Below, piece by piece: positions 36,630 through 47,458 of a stretch of DNA of 64,000 bases. The stretch is from positions 1 to 64,000 of the forward strand of contig CASDUO010000009.1 of assembly GCA_949284065.1 (NCBI GenBank), read 5' to 3'. The position numbers and the translations under genes are program-made. Position 1 is the stretch's first letter. Each line of letters starts with the position of its first letter. The notes under the pieces were generated by a model that did no database searches, was not told the origin of the DNA, and was given only the letters and a program-made list of their open reading frames with translations. Origin of the DNA: an uncultured Bacillota bacterium (GTDB taxonomy: Bacteria; Bacillota; Clostridia; Peptostreptococcales; Anaerovoracaceae).

Positions 36630-38075
36630 TTAAAGATTTAGCAGGGAGACATCAAGTTTTCTTCCTGCTAAATAGTTGTCGTACGCTAATTTAGCAGGAA
36701 GGAACCGAACTTTAATACTTTCCAATCCAAGTTTAGAAAGCATCTGTAAAGAAACCTCTTCCTTATCTAACACAGCATTAGCTTCTGTCGGCAATATAAA
36801 ACAATTCTTGACAGAAGAAAATTTATGCTCATCTATAAATTCCTGGTATGCTAATTGATACAAATACTGCTTTGTTACAGATTCAATACCTGGCTGTGCC
36901 TTAGGGGGCATACTTGGTTCCAACTTAGCGTTATAATATTTTGCATCAAAAATAACAAATTGCCATTCTCCATTAACTACAGAAACAGAAACAATATCCG
37001 GTATCAATGTGTCCGTTGCTGTTTTTCCAGTTACTGTCCATAAAGGCTTTTCAATTATTTCGATCAACTTTGTCTGCTTGCTATATTTATCCTTTAATGG
37101 AATAGGCAATCTCAATGCTCCTAATCGTGTATCAAGTTGATTGTTCATGATTTCTGCACAAATTTTTTCCCACACTAAGTTGAAGCTATTCGTTCCAAAA
37201 AGTGACAAACAATCTATGTCATAGAGGCTTCCGCTATGGTCAATATAGGTATAGATTGTCTTTAAGACAAGCTGTTTTCTTGTGTTAAACTGGGTGCTTA
37301 ATTCCTTTTCTATATTATATAGAATAACTTCTTTATCACCAAAGTCATCCAAAGTTTCCTCTGTAAGGTCAACACCAACAAGTTCAAATAAATTCAGCAG
37401 TCCAGCATCCTCAAGTTCATTTGATGCAATCGTAAGTACACATTCGTGTAGACGTTTAAAATAGTCGTGGTCATCAGTAATTCTTTTCCTAGTTTGTAAA
37501 TCCACATAATACGGACGATTATTAGTAATCATTGCAAAAGTCTCATTAATCGTCTTATCCCAAATTATCTCACCAGAGCCGTTACTTTCGACTATATTAT
37601 CCGTATTTTCATATATACCATTCTCGTAATAATCTTGCATCAAAAACAGAAGCACGGCCAACAGATTAAATGACCTGCTTTCGCTGCTATCATTAAACAT
37701 CCGAATAATCTGTTCTTTCGAATTATATTTCTCTAGAACCTTAATAACCTGTGTTAATTCCCTCTCTGGATGTGTTGAAGTTAACAAATATTTAGGATAG
37801 CATTTCAAAACAATCCCTGATACAACGATGATTCCCACATAGGTAAAAACATAAAGGTATTCGTTTTCTCCGATTTCAACGTCAGAAACTTCTATATCTT
37901 CATCGACAAGTTCTGACATATCTCGCTGTTTTTCTTCTGCTTTTACAGCCTTTAAGACTCCGAATTCCTTGAGTTTACGGATAATTGAAACCGTTTTATC
38001 TTCTGAACAAGAAAAAACTTTACAAAGTTCTTTCTGCGTGTACCTTCTTTGTTCTCTTACAAATTCAGAGTGCAT
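36630..38075 (-). CDS. LlaJI-family restriction endonuclease subunit (R2-like)
   Basis: 481 residues. N-terminal winged helix (TQKELCKVFSCSEDKTVSIIRKL) and a C-terminal PD-(D/E)xK nuclease: Pro359-Asp360, then Asp377-Ala-Lys379 in FDAKYYN. This matches the LlaJI restriction family (PF09563), the McrC-like nuclease partner of a McrB-like GTPase. It follows the GTPase gene by 14 nt. In LlaJI systems both restriction subunits are needed to cut unmodified DNA. A+T-rich like the rest of the island. Confidence 0.88.
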   Translation of the reverse strand: MHSEFVREQRRYTQKELCKVFSCSEDKTVSIIRKLKEFGVLKAVKAEEKQRDMSELVDEDIEVSDVEIGENEYLYVFTYVGIIVVSGIVLKCYPKYLLTSTHPERELTQVIKVLEKYNSKEQIIRMFNDSSESRSFNLLAVLLFLMQDYYENGIYENTDNIVESNGSGEIIWDKTINETFAMITNNRPYYVDLQTRKRITDDHDYFKRLHECVLTIASNELEDAGLLNLFELVGVDLTEETLDDFGDKEVILYNIEKELSTQFNTRKQLVLKTIYTYIDHSGSLYDIDCLSLFGTNSFNLVWEKICAEIMNNQLDTRLGALRLPIPLKDKYSKQTKLIEIIEKPLWTVTGKTATDTLIPDIVSVSVVNGEWQFVIFDAKYYNAKLEPSMPPKAQPGIESVTKQYLYQLAYQEFIDEHKFSSVKNCFILPTEANAVLDKEEVSLQMLSKLGLESIKVRFLPAKLAYDNYLAGRKLDVSLLNL

Positions 38076-38089
38076 TTATGTACCTCCCT

Positions 38090-40027
38090 TTACTCGTCAC
38101 CTGCAGGAGATGTATCAGTCAAGTTTTCCGGAGCAGCTTCAAGCTGAATGTCGTGATGGAAAATTCCAATTCCTTTTTTTTCGAATTCTTGACAGATTTC
38201 CGAATAACGACTGCTGTTTTCAAAACAACCTTCAAACAATTTTGGGCGTTTTTGCTTTGCTGCATCTTCAAACAAGTACATAATTACCTTGCTCTTAAAT
38301 GTATGGATAAATTTCTCGTTATCTAGTTCCTCTCCTTCTTTTGGAACGACAATATTTCTTGCGATAAAGTAAGGACCCAATTGTTTATCTTCATTAATCT
38401 TCTCTTTTGCCAGGAAATTATTAATAGCCTTTCGTAGTTTATTCCATTCCACTTTATGCCTAGTGTTTCCGGTTCCAAGAACGACTGTCTTGCCAATCAA
38501 ATCCTTTTCGCTATCATCAATGCCTAAATATGTGAAATCCCATCTACGCTTAAAAGCAGTATCCATCGGAAAAACACCCTGGTCAGCACTATTCATCGTA
38601 GCCCAAATAAACATATTATCTGGGATTTTTATTTTGTTGTAATCATTTGGCTCTCCACCCAACTCTTTCGCAAGGTATTTTTTAATATCCTCTGTTGCTT
38701 GAATTGGATATTCACTAACGAAATCGTCATCTCTATCAAGTAGCTGGAATACCTCTCCAAAAACAGCAGCTACATTAGCACGATTGATTTCTTCGATTAT
38801 CAATAAATGTGGTTTCGGATTTCCCGTCCGAGCATTTTTCAATGCGCTTATGTATACACGCATAAAAGGGCCCGGCACATATTCATAAGCAATATCACTA
38901 GTTTTTTCCTTACCAGTAAGTAAACTTACATATTTTCTTACTGCTTTCCCGTGGTTTCTTTCCACGCTGTTGTCACCAACGGCATCACTTCCATCCTGTT
39001 TTCGGGTTTTAAATGTTTCATCTGTATAAAGCCCCAATAAAACAGGAAGTCTTGTCAACCCTTCATCTTTAAATTTGTCGAATAACAAATCATATTTTTC
39101 CTGAGCAGATTTGCCTTGATCTGTAAGAACTGATATGACATGCTGTGTGTCTTTATCCAATTGTTTTGAACTGGGATGTGTAACCATTACAGGTTTATAT
39201 GTTCCTACAAAATTCGCATACGAATAATCGGGATGAAAAGTCACACGTTCATAATCACTCTCGTTGTTCTTGCCAAGTAAATCCTTGCGTTGCTGATTAA
39301 GTGTAAAGCTTTTACCTGTTCCAGGAGCGCCAAAAATAATCCTATTTCGAGGATACTTGGATTGTAATCCAGTATTAAACATAATTTCTGTCGAGACATC
39401 ATTCAACTCAACATCTTCTTTCTCCGGAGGAGTATGTTCTGCAAGTTCGTTGATTGTGCCAGTATGTAACCAGTCGCTGTTTTTTAGGTAAAAGTACAAG
39501 AATTCCGGCTTAAAAGCGCATGCATATTCACCACGGCCTTTATCGTGCTGAACAAATCCCTCCTGCATTGCTTTGGCAATACTGTCTATTTTAATTTGTT
39601 TTGAAATCGGTGTTTCTGGAGACGCCGCATTTGACTGTATTACTTTCCATGTACAAAAAACAGTCTGCCCATCTCTGGAATATACTCCAAGGAAGACGCC
39701 TTTTTTGCCTTCTACCTGCCTGTCATAAACATAGTTTAAATACTTGGCTTTAGGCTGAATTCTTTGCTCGTCTTTGAGACCTTGTCGTCCTCCAGGCGTA
39801 GTTCCTTTTCCGCAAATATAAATATCTCCGAATCCATATTCCTCCTGATATGTAACATGGAATACGTCTTCAAAATTATCCACTTGGTTGATTTCAACCG
39901 TATACGGGAAAAGCTTAAAAGCATCCTCTAAGCTTTTCAAAACTTGTTCTGCAGAGAGGTATGTGTTTCTATTGTAATCTTCGGTTACGATTGAGCCACC
40001 CCTATTTGCAAACTGATATTCTGGCAT
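38090..40027 (-). CDS. McrB-like AAA+ GTPase restriction subunit (LlaJI R1-like)
   Basis: 645 residues. AAA+ core: Walker A GAPGTGKS at 233-240, Walker B LLIIEEINRAN near 410, and the McrB signature MNSADQG (MNTADRS in most members) followed by FKRRW. The N-terminal about 210 residues are a separate domain containing GGRQGLKDEQRIQ and VFLGVYSRDGQTVF..W, which recur in the HNH protein at 42589-43644. In LlaJI R1 proteins the N-domain reads the target DNA (to my knowledge a B3-like fold in a Helicobacter homologue). The motor would drive cleavage by the downstream LlaJI-type subunit. Confidence 0.9.
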   Translation of the reverse strand: MPEYQFANRGGSIVTEDYNRNTYLSAEQVLKSLEDAFKLFPYTVEINQVDNFEDVFHVTYQEEYGFGDIYICGKGTTPGGRQGLKDEQRIQPKAKYLNYVYDRQVEGKKGVFLGVYSRDGQTVFCTWKVIQSNAASPETPISKQIKIDSIAKAMQEGFVQHDKGRGEYACAFKPEFLYFYLKNSDWLHTGTINELAEHTPPEKEDVELNDVSTEIMFNTGLQSKYPRNRIIFGAPGTGKSFTLNQQRKDLLGKNNESDYERVTFHPDYSYANFVGTYKPVMVTHPSSKQLDKDTQHVISVLTDQGKSAQEKYDLLFDKFKDEGLTRLPVLLGLYTDETFKTRKQDGSDAVGDNSVERNHGKAVRKYVSLLTGKEKTSDIAYEYVPGPFMRVYISALKNARTGNPKPHLLIIEEINRANVAAVFGEVFQLLDRDDDFVSEYPIQATEDIKKYLAKELGGEPNDYNKIKIPDNMFIWATMNSADQGVFPMDTAFKRRWDFTYLGIDDSEKDLIGKTVVLGTGNTRHKVEWNKLRKAINNFLAKEKINEDKQLGPYFIARNIVVPKEGEELDNEKFIHTFKSKVIMYLFEDAAKQKRPKLFEGCFENSSRYSEICQEFEKKGIGIFHHDIQLEAAPENLTDTSPAGDE

Positions 40028-40040
40028 TTATCCCGCCTCC

Positions 40041-41108
40041 TTACTTTTTTTCATCTATGAAATACTGTCTACGTATTTCATTTGCTACTATCTGCGCCAT
40101 TTTTACGGGAACAGCGTTTCCAACCTGCCTCCATTGTTCCCTAAAGTCTCCACATAACTCATAATCGTCATCAAATGTCTGAATCCGTTTAATCTCATTT
40201 ATGCGAAGAAATCGATTCTTCCAATGGAAAGGTCCCATATTATTTGAAAAGCTGGCCTGAATAGTCCATGATGGACGATTTGGTGAAAGCTTCAATAGAA
40301 AAGACCAGTATCTTGACCGCCATTTGAAAATTGGATTCGGATACCCCCTCTCAGCGGTAAAATAAAGATAGTTGTCCCCAGGAGGAACAAGTTTCAACAA
40401 ATCTTTATGCTTTGATCCTGCTTGCATTTCCGCATCTTCTGGGAGATCATAGTCAATGTCACCAATAGCATCACCACAAGTTACCCACGGTTTTTTATCT
40501 CCACGATCAGCTTCAGCAACTTTCTCTGGGTCGCAATGCGTCTCTTCTGGGAAAACAAATCGCTCCCCTTCGCCACGTTTTATGCCAACGCAAATAAAAC
40601 GTTCCCGCGTTTGAGGAATACCATAATTCGCTGTGTTTACAACCTTGTATGTAATATCATACCCATATTCATCTGCTCGTTCTTTCAACAAATCAAAAGC
40701 TGCTTGATGTGGCTTATACACAAAGCCAAAAACATTTTCAAAAAAGAAAACTTTAGGCCTTATTTCGTCAAGGGCACGAAAGTATTCATATAGCGTGAAG
40801 GAACTTTCATCTTCTAGAGCCCGTTTCTTATCTGTACGATAAAATCGTGATTTTGAATACGCAGGGCAAGGAGGACCTCCTACTAAAACATCTATGTCAG
40901 TTTTCTTCATCCCTATTTTAGCAAGGCAAGCATCATAATCAATATTACGTATGTCATCGCACACAACCAACTTCCCAACCTTATTCTTCTCAAGCGTGTC
41001 GCACGCCGGTTTCCAAAAATCTGTCGAAAAGCAAATATCAAATCCCGCCTTTTTAAAACCGCAATCTATGCCTCCCCCACCAGAGAATATACTTAAAACA
41101 TTAGGCAT
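40041..41108 (-). CDS. C5-cytosine DNA methyltransferase 2 of the LlaJI-type system
   Basis: 355 residues from ATG 41108, which overlaps the stop of the first methyltransferase (TAATG); AAGGAG lies upstream. Motif I SIFSGGGGIDCGF, motif IV GGPPCPAYS with the catalytic Cys, motif VI ENVFGF, motif VIII QTRERFICVG and motif X QVGNAVP. It shares the target-region block (YPNPIFKWRSRYWSFLLKLSP) with its neighbour, pointing to tandem duplication. Two methyltransferases suit an asymmetric target, one per strand (LlaJI itself uses 5'-GACGC-3'). Confidence 0.92.
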   Translation of the reverse strand: MPNVLSIFSGGGGIDCGFKKAGFDICFSTDFWKPACDTLEKNKVGKLVVCDDIRNIDYDACLAKIGMKKTDIDVLVGGPPCPAYSKSRFYRTDKKRALEDESSFTLYEYFRALDEIRPKVFFFENVFGFVYKPHQAAFDLLKERADEYGYDITYKVVNTANYGIPQTRERFICVGIKRGEGERFVFPEETHCDPEKVAEADRGDKKPWVTCGDAIGDIDYDLPEDAEMQAGSKHKDLLKLVPPGDNYLYFTAERGYPNPIFKWRSRYWSFLLKLSPNRPSWTIQASFSNNMGPFHWKNRFLRINEIKRIQTFDDDYELCGDFREQWRQVGNAVPVKMAQIVANEIRRQYFIDEKK

Positions 41109-42169
41109 TATTCTAAACTCTCCTTTACAAACTCTATCATTGCCTTTCCCATTAAACAAGGAACCGCATTGCCTATCTGTTTTTGCACAGAACGCCGGCT
41201 TCCGCAGAACTTGTATCCACGGGGAAAAGTTTGAATAGCGGCAGCTTCCGGTACTCTCAGTCTACGGTTATCCCAATGGAAAGGCCCAACCCAAGGGCCT
41301 GGTTGAGCAGTTATTGTCCATGAAGGCATATCTGGAGATAACTTAAGTAAAAAACTCCAAAAGCGCTTATCAGCCACAAATTTTGGATTGGGATACCCTG
41401 CCCATGCAGTTAATGCTTTATAATTCTGTCCCGGTGGAACTTCACACAAATCTTCATAGTAGGTACCACCTTTAGTGACTTCATATTCCTCGAAATACTC
41501 ATCGCCTCCAAATCCCTCAAGGAACGGCCCCACAGTTGCGTATGGTTTTAATCCCGTCAACGCACATGTCTCTGGATTGCCATGTGTTTTAATTGGTTCA
41601 TTCCGCTTGAGTTCGCCCTTTGTTCCTATAATAAACAAGCGCTTTCTTTTTTGTGGCACTCCATAATCGAGTGCATTGGCTCTAACTATTTTATATTTGT
41701 ATCCGTTTTCTTCAATAATCTCAATAAACTTGTCAACAATCGATTTGTTTGTAGGATGCAACAAGCTTTCGACATTCTCAAAAACAAAACCGTCTGGATG
41801 AATATCTGTAACCACACGCAGATATTCGTCAACAAGTGTTGCTCGCGGATCATTTATGCCCTTTCGCGTATTATTTCCAACCCAATAACCTGCTTTAGAA
41901 AAGGGTTGACACGGTGCACCACCAATCACGATAAACTTTTTGTGCTCATGTTGATTAACAATATCCATAAATACACTGCTGTCAATCTGATGAAGGTCTC
42001 CCTCAATAATTTGCGTCTGTCCAAACAAATCCCTATTGGCTTTCAGAGTCTGAATGCAGTCTGCATCAAAATCTGTGCTGGATACCACAGGTACTCCAGC
42101 CATAAAGCTTGCTATATCCAATCCGCCCGCCCCAGAAAATAGACTGACGGCAATAATTTCTTTGTTCAT
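41108..42169 (-). CDS. C5-cytosine DNA methyltransferase 1 of the LlaJI-type system
   Basis: 353 residues. Motif I SLFSGAGGLDIASF, motif IV GGAPCQPFS, motif VI FENVESLL, motif VIII QKRKRLFIIG and motif X QIGNAVP. The target-recognition stretch YPNPKFVADKRFWSFLLKLSP then PSWTI resembles that of the second methyltransferase. AGGAGT precedes the ATG at 42169. Located 29 nt after the small HTH gene, so methylation capacity is transcribed before the restriction subunits. Confidence 0.93.
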   Translation of the reverse strand: MNKEIIAVSLFSGAGGLDIASFMAGVPVVSSTDFDADCIQTLKANRDLFGQTQIIEGDLHQIDSSVFMDIVNQHEHKKFIVIGGAPCQPFSKAGYWVGNNTRKGINDPRATLVDEYLRVVTDIHPDGFVFENVESLLHPTNKSIVDKFIEIIEENGYKYKIVRANALDYGVPQKRKRLFIIGTKGELKRNEPIKTHGNPETCALTGLKPYATVGPFLEGFGGDEYFEEYEVTKGGTYYEDLCEVPPGQNYKALTAWAGYPNPKFVADKRFWSFLLKLSPDMPSWTITAQPGPWVGPFHWDNRRLRVPEAAAIQTFPRGYKFCGSRRSVQKQIGNAVPCLMGKAMIEFVKESLE

Positions 42170-42198
42170 AAATTACTCCTGTTTCGTTATTTTTTACA

Positions 42199-42387
42199 TT
42201 ACATTGCGCTTTTCCCACTTTTGACCCATTCATCAACCTCAGACAGTTTGAATTTCCATTGCCGGCCAATTTTATGTGCTGGAATATCTGTTTTCTTTAT
42301 CCAATTTCTGATTGTATCCTTATTCACACCTAAATATGTCGCAACCTCTTCCAAGCTTGCCCAAGGTTCATTCATCAATTGTTCCAT
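42199..42387 (-). CDS. Excisionase/MerR-type helix-turn-helix protein, putative R-M controller
   Basis: 62 residues: WASLEEVATYLGVNKDTIRNWIKKTDIPAHKIGRQWKF, the classic HTH_17 (excisionase-family) fold. Ribosome site AAGGAGGTG is strong. First gene of the methyltransferase-restriction operon, with a promoter about 30-50 bp upstream that is overlapped by an inverted repeat, so it may act as a controller protein for the system. Not a phage excisionase by context: no integrase is nearby. Confidence 0.8.
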   Translation of the reverse strand: MEQLMNEPWASLEEVATYLGVNKDTIRNWIKKTDIPAHKIGRQWKFKLSEVDEWVKSGKSAM

Positions 42388-42414
42388 GATGCACCTCCTT
42401 ATTAATCCTCATCT

Positions 42415-42443
42415 ATTATATTCATTTCAGCATGAATAAGCAA
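42415..42443 (-). promoter_or_regulatory. Promoter of the R-M operon with overlapping operator
   Basis: Minus strand TTGCTT, 17 bp, TATAAT. The spacer is covered by the inverted repeat TATTCAT-N6-ATGAATA at 42419-42438. The 11-mer ATGAATAAGCA occurs at 42432-42442 and again at 42473-42483, exactly 41 bp apart, followed by another ATGAAT half-site. The arrangement suggests cooperative binding of a small repressor. Confidence 0.65.
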
Positions 42444-42548
42444 GATTTAGCTCTATTTTAATTGGTTTTAATATGAATAAGCATGAATTTTTGTATTTCT
42501 TATGATTTTAAAATAATGAACCCGGACATGTGTATTTCGGTATGGATG

Positions 42549-42557
42549 TGATATACT
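42549..42557 (+). promoter_or_regulatory. Extended -10 promoter of the HNH nuclease gene
   Basis: TGATATACT with a weak -35 region; predicted start about 42564 and GGAGG at 42577-42581 before ATG 42589. Divergent from the R-M operon promoter, sharing a 130-bp control region. Confidence 0.45.
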
Positions 42558-42588
42558 GGAACGTCATTAGAGAATGGAGGAAATACCT

Positions 42589-43644
42589 ATGCCCTATAAT
42601 CAAATAGCTAAAGACGGAACTATCGCTCTTGGTCCTGACCCTTTAGGTCCTACTGGCAAAGAAATAAGAGACATCATTGAAGCCACACTAAACTCTGATG
42701 GTTTCACATTTTCCTGGTCATCGCGGAAACGTCAGCCTTACGAAGGAACGCTCGATACTGGGGTTTCTACCATCAACCTATATATTTATGCATGGCGAAT
42801 CGGAAACGGAGGACGAGCAAATTTGCCTTCTGAAAAACGCATTCAAATTCAACAAGGCGTAGATAACGTTGGATTTCACCGTCCTATAACCGCACATGAG
42901 AAGACACTTTTATTGGGTGTGTACGATAGTCCCTCTGGAACTCCTATCTTTGCCGCATGGGATGCAGCCGCCAACGCCTCTCACACCCAAAAGTCGTGCC
43001 AAGTACAAGTTGAGGATTTACAAGCAGCAATAAGCGAGAATATACACCAATGCACTGACAGCCGAGGCAACATCATTTATACTTTCTTGCCTAATTCTCT
43101 AGGTGATTATATTGAGCTTGTTTCCAAAGGAAATATTCTTACATTTCCTACTGGTACTACTGGTACGCTTGCCACTAAAGTCAAAGCCGCTACACTCCCC
43201 ACCAGGAAAAAACGCACCATTAAATCTACAGAGAAGATTTTGCAACAAATTCAGGATCTATCTTCTACAGAAAAGAAAGGCATCACCAAACAACGAGTAG
43301 GACAGGGGCTTTTCAAAGACCTGTTAATGAACAAGTATAACGGCAAGTGTGCTTTATGCGGAATTAAAACTGAGCAGATGCTTATCGGTAGCCATATAAA
43401 ATCATGGAAAGACAGTTCTGCTAAGGAGAAGTTAGATGAGAACAACGGTATCTTGCTGTGTGCACATCACGATGCCTTGTTCGACAAACACTTAATATCC
43501 TTTGAGGATAACGGAAATCTTATTGTTTCAACAACGCTAAGTATCAGTGAACAAGCAGAACTTCAAATAGACAGAATACCCCCGATTAAGGTCACTCCGG
43601 GTATGAAGCCATATTTAGCTGACCACCGCTCAAAATTAAAGTGA
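42589..43644 (+). CDS. HNH endonuclease with an N-terminal domain shared with the McrB-like subunit
   Basis: 351 residues from ATG 42589 (GGAGG 8 nt upstream; the ATG at 42574 would contain this site). C-terminal HNH domain from about 254: zinc-knuckle CALCG, GSHIKSW, then ENNGILLCAHHDALFDKHLISF. The N-terminal half carries GGRANLPSEKRIQ and LLLGVYDSPSGTPIF..W, the same blocks in the same order as in the McrB-like protein (GGRQGLKDEQRIQ, VFLGVYSRDGQTVF..W). It is probably a site-specific nuclease using the same kind of DNA-reading module. Transcribed divergently from the R-M operon. Confidence 0.85.
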   Translation: MPYNQIAKDGTIALGPDPLGPTGKEIRDIIEATLNSDGFTFSWSSRKRQPYEGTLDTGVSTINLYIYAWRIGNGGRANLPSEKRIQIQQGVDNVGFHRPITAHEKTLLLGVYDSPSGTPIFAAWDAAANASHTQKSCQVQVEDLQAAISENIHQCTDSRGNIIYTFLPNSLGDYIELVSKGNILTFPTGTTGTLATKVKAATLPTRKKRTIKSTEKILQQIQDLSSTEKKGITKQRVGQGLFKDLLMNKYNGKCALCGIKTEQMLIGSHIKSWKDSSAKEKLDENNGILLCAHHDALFDKHLISFEDNGNLIVSTTLSISEQAELQIDRIPPIKVTPGMKPYLADHRSKLK

Positions 43645-44008
43645 CGGAGTTATCTACTATGAAGCATTTGCCGCAAAACGGGAACCACCGGACACCATTT
43701 TAATGATGATAAAAAAAGCCTTCTGCACACCCTCCACGGTGTTAGAAAGAGCGGTGATTCCTATCATCTTGAAACTGTAACTTTAAGGTTGCACGATAAC
43801 ATCATAGTCCTTTAGATAGAAAAACGTTTTTAAGTACTTCGACAGTAGTTCTATGCACTCAACACCCCAAAAAGTAGTTTCTGAACTCCGCCCTACCTAT
43901 AATCGAACTACAGAACTACTGTCACCTTCAATAAAAAGGGATTCTGGCAGACTCCCCCGTTCAGGGAAATCTCTCGGAACCTCCTGATTTCAGCCACTTT
44001 CGGCCTTC
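43645..44008. other. Intergenic region at the right edge of the defence island
   Basis: No convincing gene. Two overlapping plus-strand frames of about 40-50 codons at 43645-43815 (one ending GDSYHLETVTLRLHDN) have no start codon and may be gene debris. An inverted repeat and several GTAGTT words follow (separate entry). Confidence 0.4.
43841..43923. repeat. 12-bp perfect inverted repeat, 59-bp spacer
   Basis: GACAGTAGTTCT at 43841-43852 and its exact complement AGAACTACTGTC at 43912-43923. Inside, AGTAGTTTCT and TCGAACTAC are further related words. Could be the end of a lost mobile element, a recombination site or a long hairpin; it lies between the island and the decayed methyltransferase gene. 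Confidence 0.6.
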
Positions 44009-45122
44009 TTATTTGTCTTTTCTTGACAGCAGTACTATCGTCTCCACATGCTTGGTACAGGGAAAATTGTCATATGCTTTGAGGCTTTCCACCCGGTATC
44101 CGTGATGGGTGAAATAGTCCAGATTCGCCACAAGGGTTTTTGGGAGGATCCACCACTATCACATCCGGCTTCTCTCCTATATCGGGCAGCACCTTGAAAA
44201 CATCTCCAGCGATGAAACGGCAGTTATCCAGTCCGTTGAGTCTCGCATTTTCTTCGGCCGCCTCGACAGCCTCTTCCACCAGTTCCACTCCCGTCACATA
44301 TTTGGCTTTCCGGGCCAGTATCTGGGTTATGGTGCCGGTACCGCAAAAAAGGTCCCACACCCTTTTGTCATCATAACCGTCTATAAGGTCCAGGGCCTGC
44401 AGGTACAGTCTTTCCGCCGCCTCTACATTCGTCTGGAAAAAAGAAAAAGGCCCTACTTTGAACTTGAGTCCCGCGATCTCCTCCGTATAATGATCGTCTC
44501 CCCAGAGCACTTTGAGCTCATCACAGTTAACAGCATCAGCAAGACCATCGTTTATGGTCCTCAATATGCCTGTCACATGGTTCTCCAGCTCCAAGCTCCT
44601 TATCATTTCCACGAAAGCCTTTTCATCAAAAAACTCTCCGGAACTGTGATCGCTGGCGGTAACTATGTTGACCAGGATATCTCCCGTTCGTATCCCCCGT
44701 CTGAGGACCAGATGCCGCATAAGTCCCTTGTGGCTTTTCTTATTGTACTTGCTGTAACCCTTTTCTTTTGAAAACTCCAAGACCGCTTTCAGGATGATAT
44801 TGAAGTCCTCATGAACGAGCATACATCTGTCCACTGTGATGATTGACATGAATTTTCCACGCTGATGCATACCCAACGTCATGGGGCCGTCTTTGACCAT
44901 ATCGCCGAAGGTGTATTCCATCTTGTTGCGATAATGCCATTGAGACGGGCTTCCTTCTATAGGTTCCCTCTCCCGGGGCACGATCTTTCTCTCCCTGAGG
45001 GATCCATCCACCTGCTCTTCCTTGGTCCTCAACTGTTCCTCATAGGATCTGCCCTGATACATGCACCCGCCGCAAAGCTCCTTATGAGGACATTCCTTTG
45101 TGTATTTTTCCGCGTTTTCCAT
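44009..45122 (-). pseudogene. 23S rRNA (uracil-5-)-methyltransferase RlmCD/RumA-type, decayed
   Basis: The frame from ATG 45122 shows the iron-sulfur cysteines (CPHKELCGGC), the SAM-binding DLFCGTGTITQILA and DVIVVDPPK. Then it shifts: around the AAAAA run at 44137-44141 the true C-terminus continues in another frame (TLVANLDYFTHHGY to VETIVLLSRKDK, stop at 44009-44011). The family stretch between DPPR and NPKTL, about 25-30 residues including the catalytic cysteine of the SCNP motif, is missing altogether. Deletion plus frameshift implies loss of function unless a second copy exists. It is the host gene nearest the right side of the defence island. Confidence 0.88.
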
Positions 45123-45160
45123 GCCGTCTCCATTTTATATATCTGATGCTGATACATCTT

Positions 45161-47379
<2,219 letters not shown>

Positions 47380-47458
47380 TGACCCTTTCCTTATATTTAC
47401 AAGGCGGATCCGACCGCAAAGCAGTCCGGTCCGCCATCCTTTTACAGCTGTTGATTTT

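Noticed and set aside
42199-42387. Phage or integrative-element excisionase
   Set aside because: The HTH_17 fold fits, but no integrase, relaxase or phage gene is nearby; its position at the head of an R-M operon with an operator-like repeat suggests a controller.
43645-43815. Small gene after the HNH nuclease
   Set aside because: Two protein-like overlapping frames exist but neither has a start codon or ribosome site.
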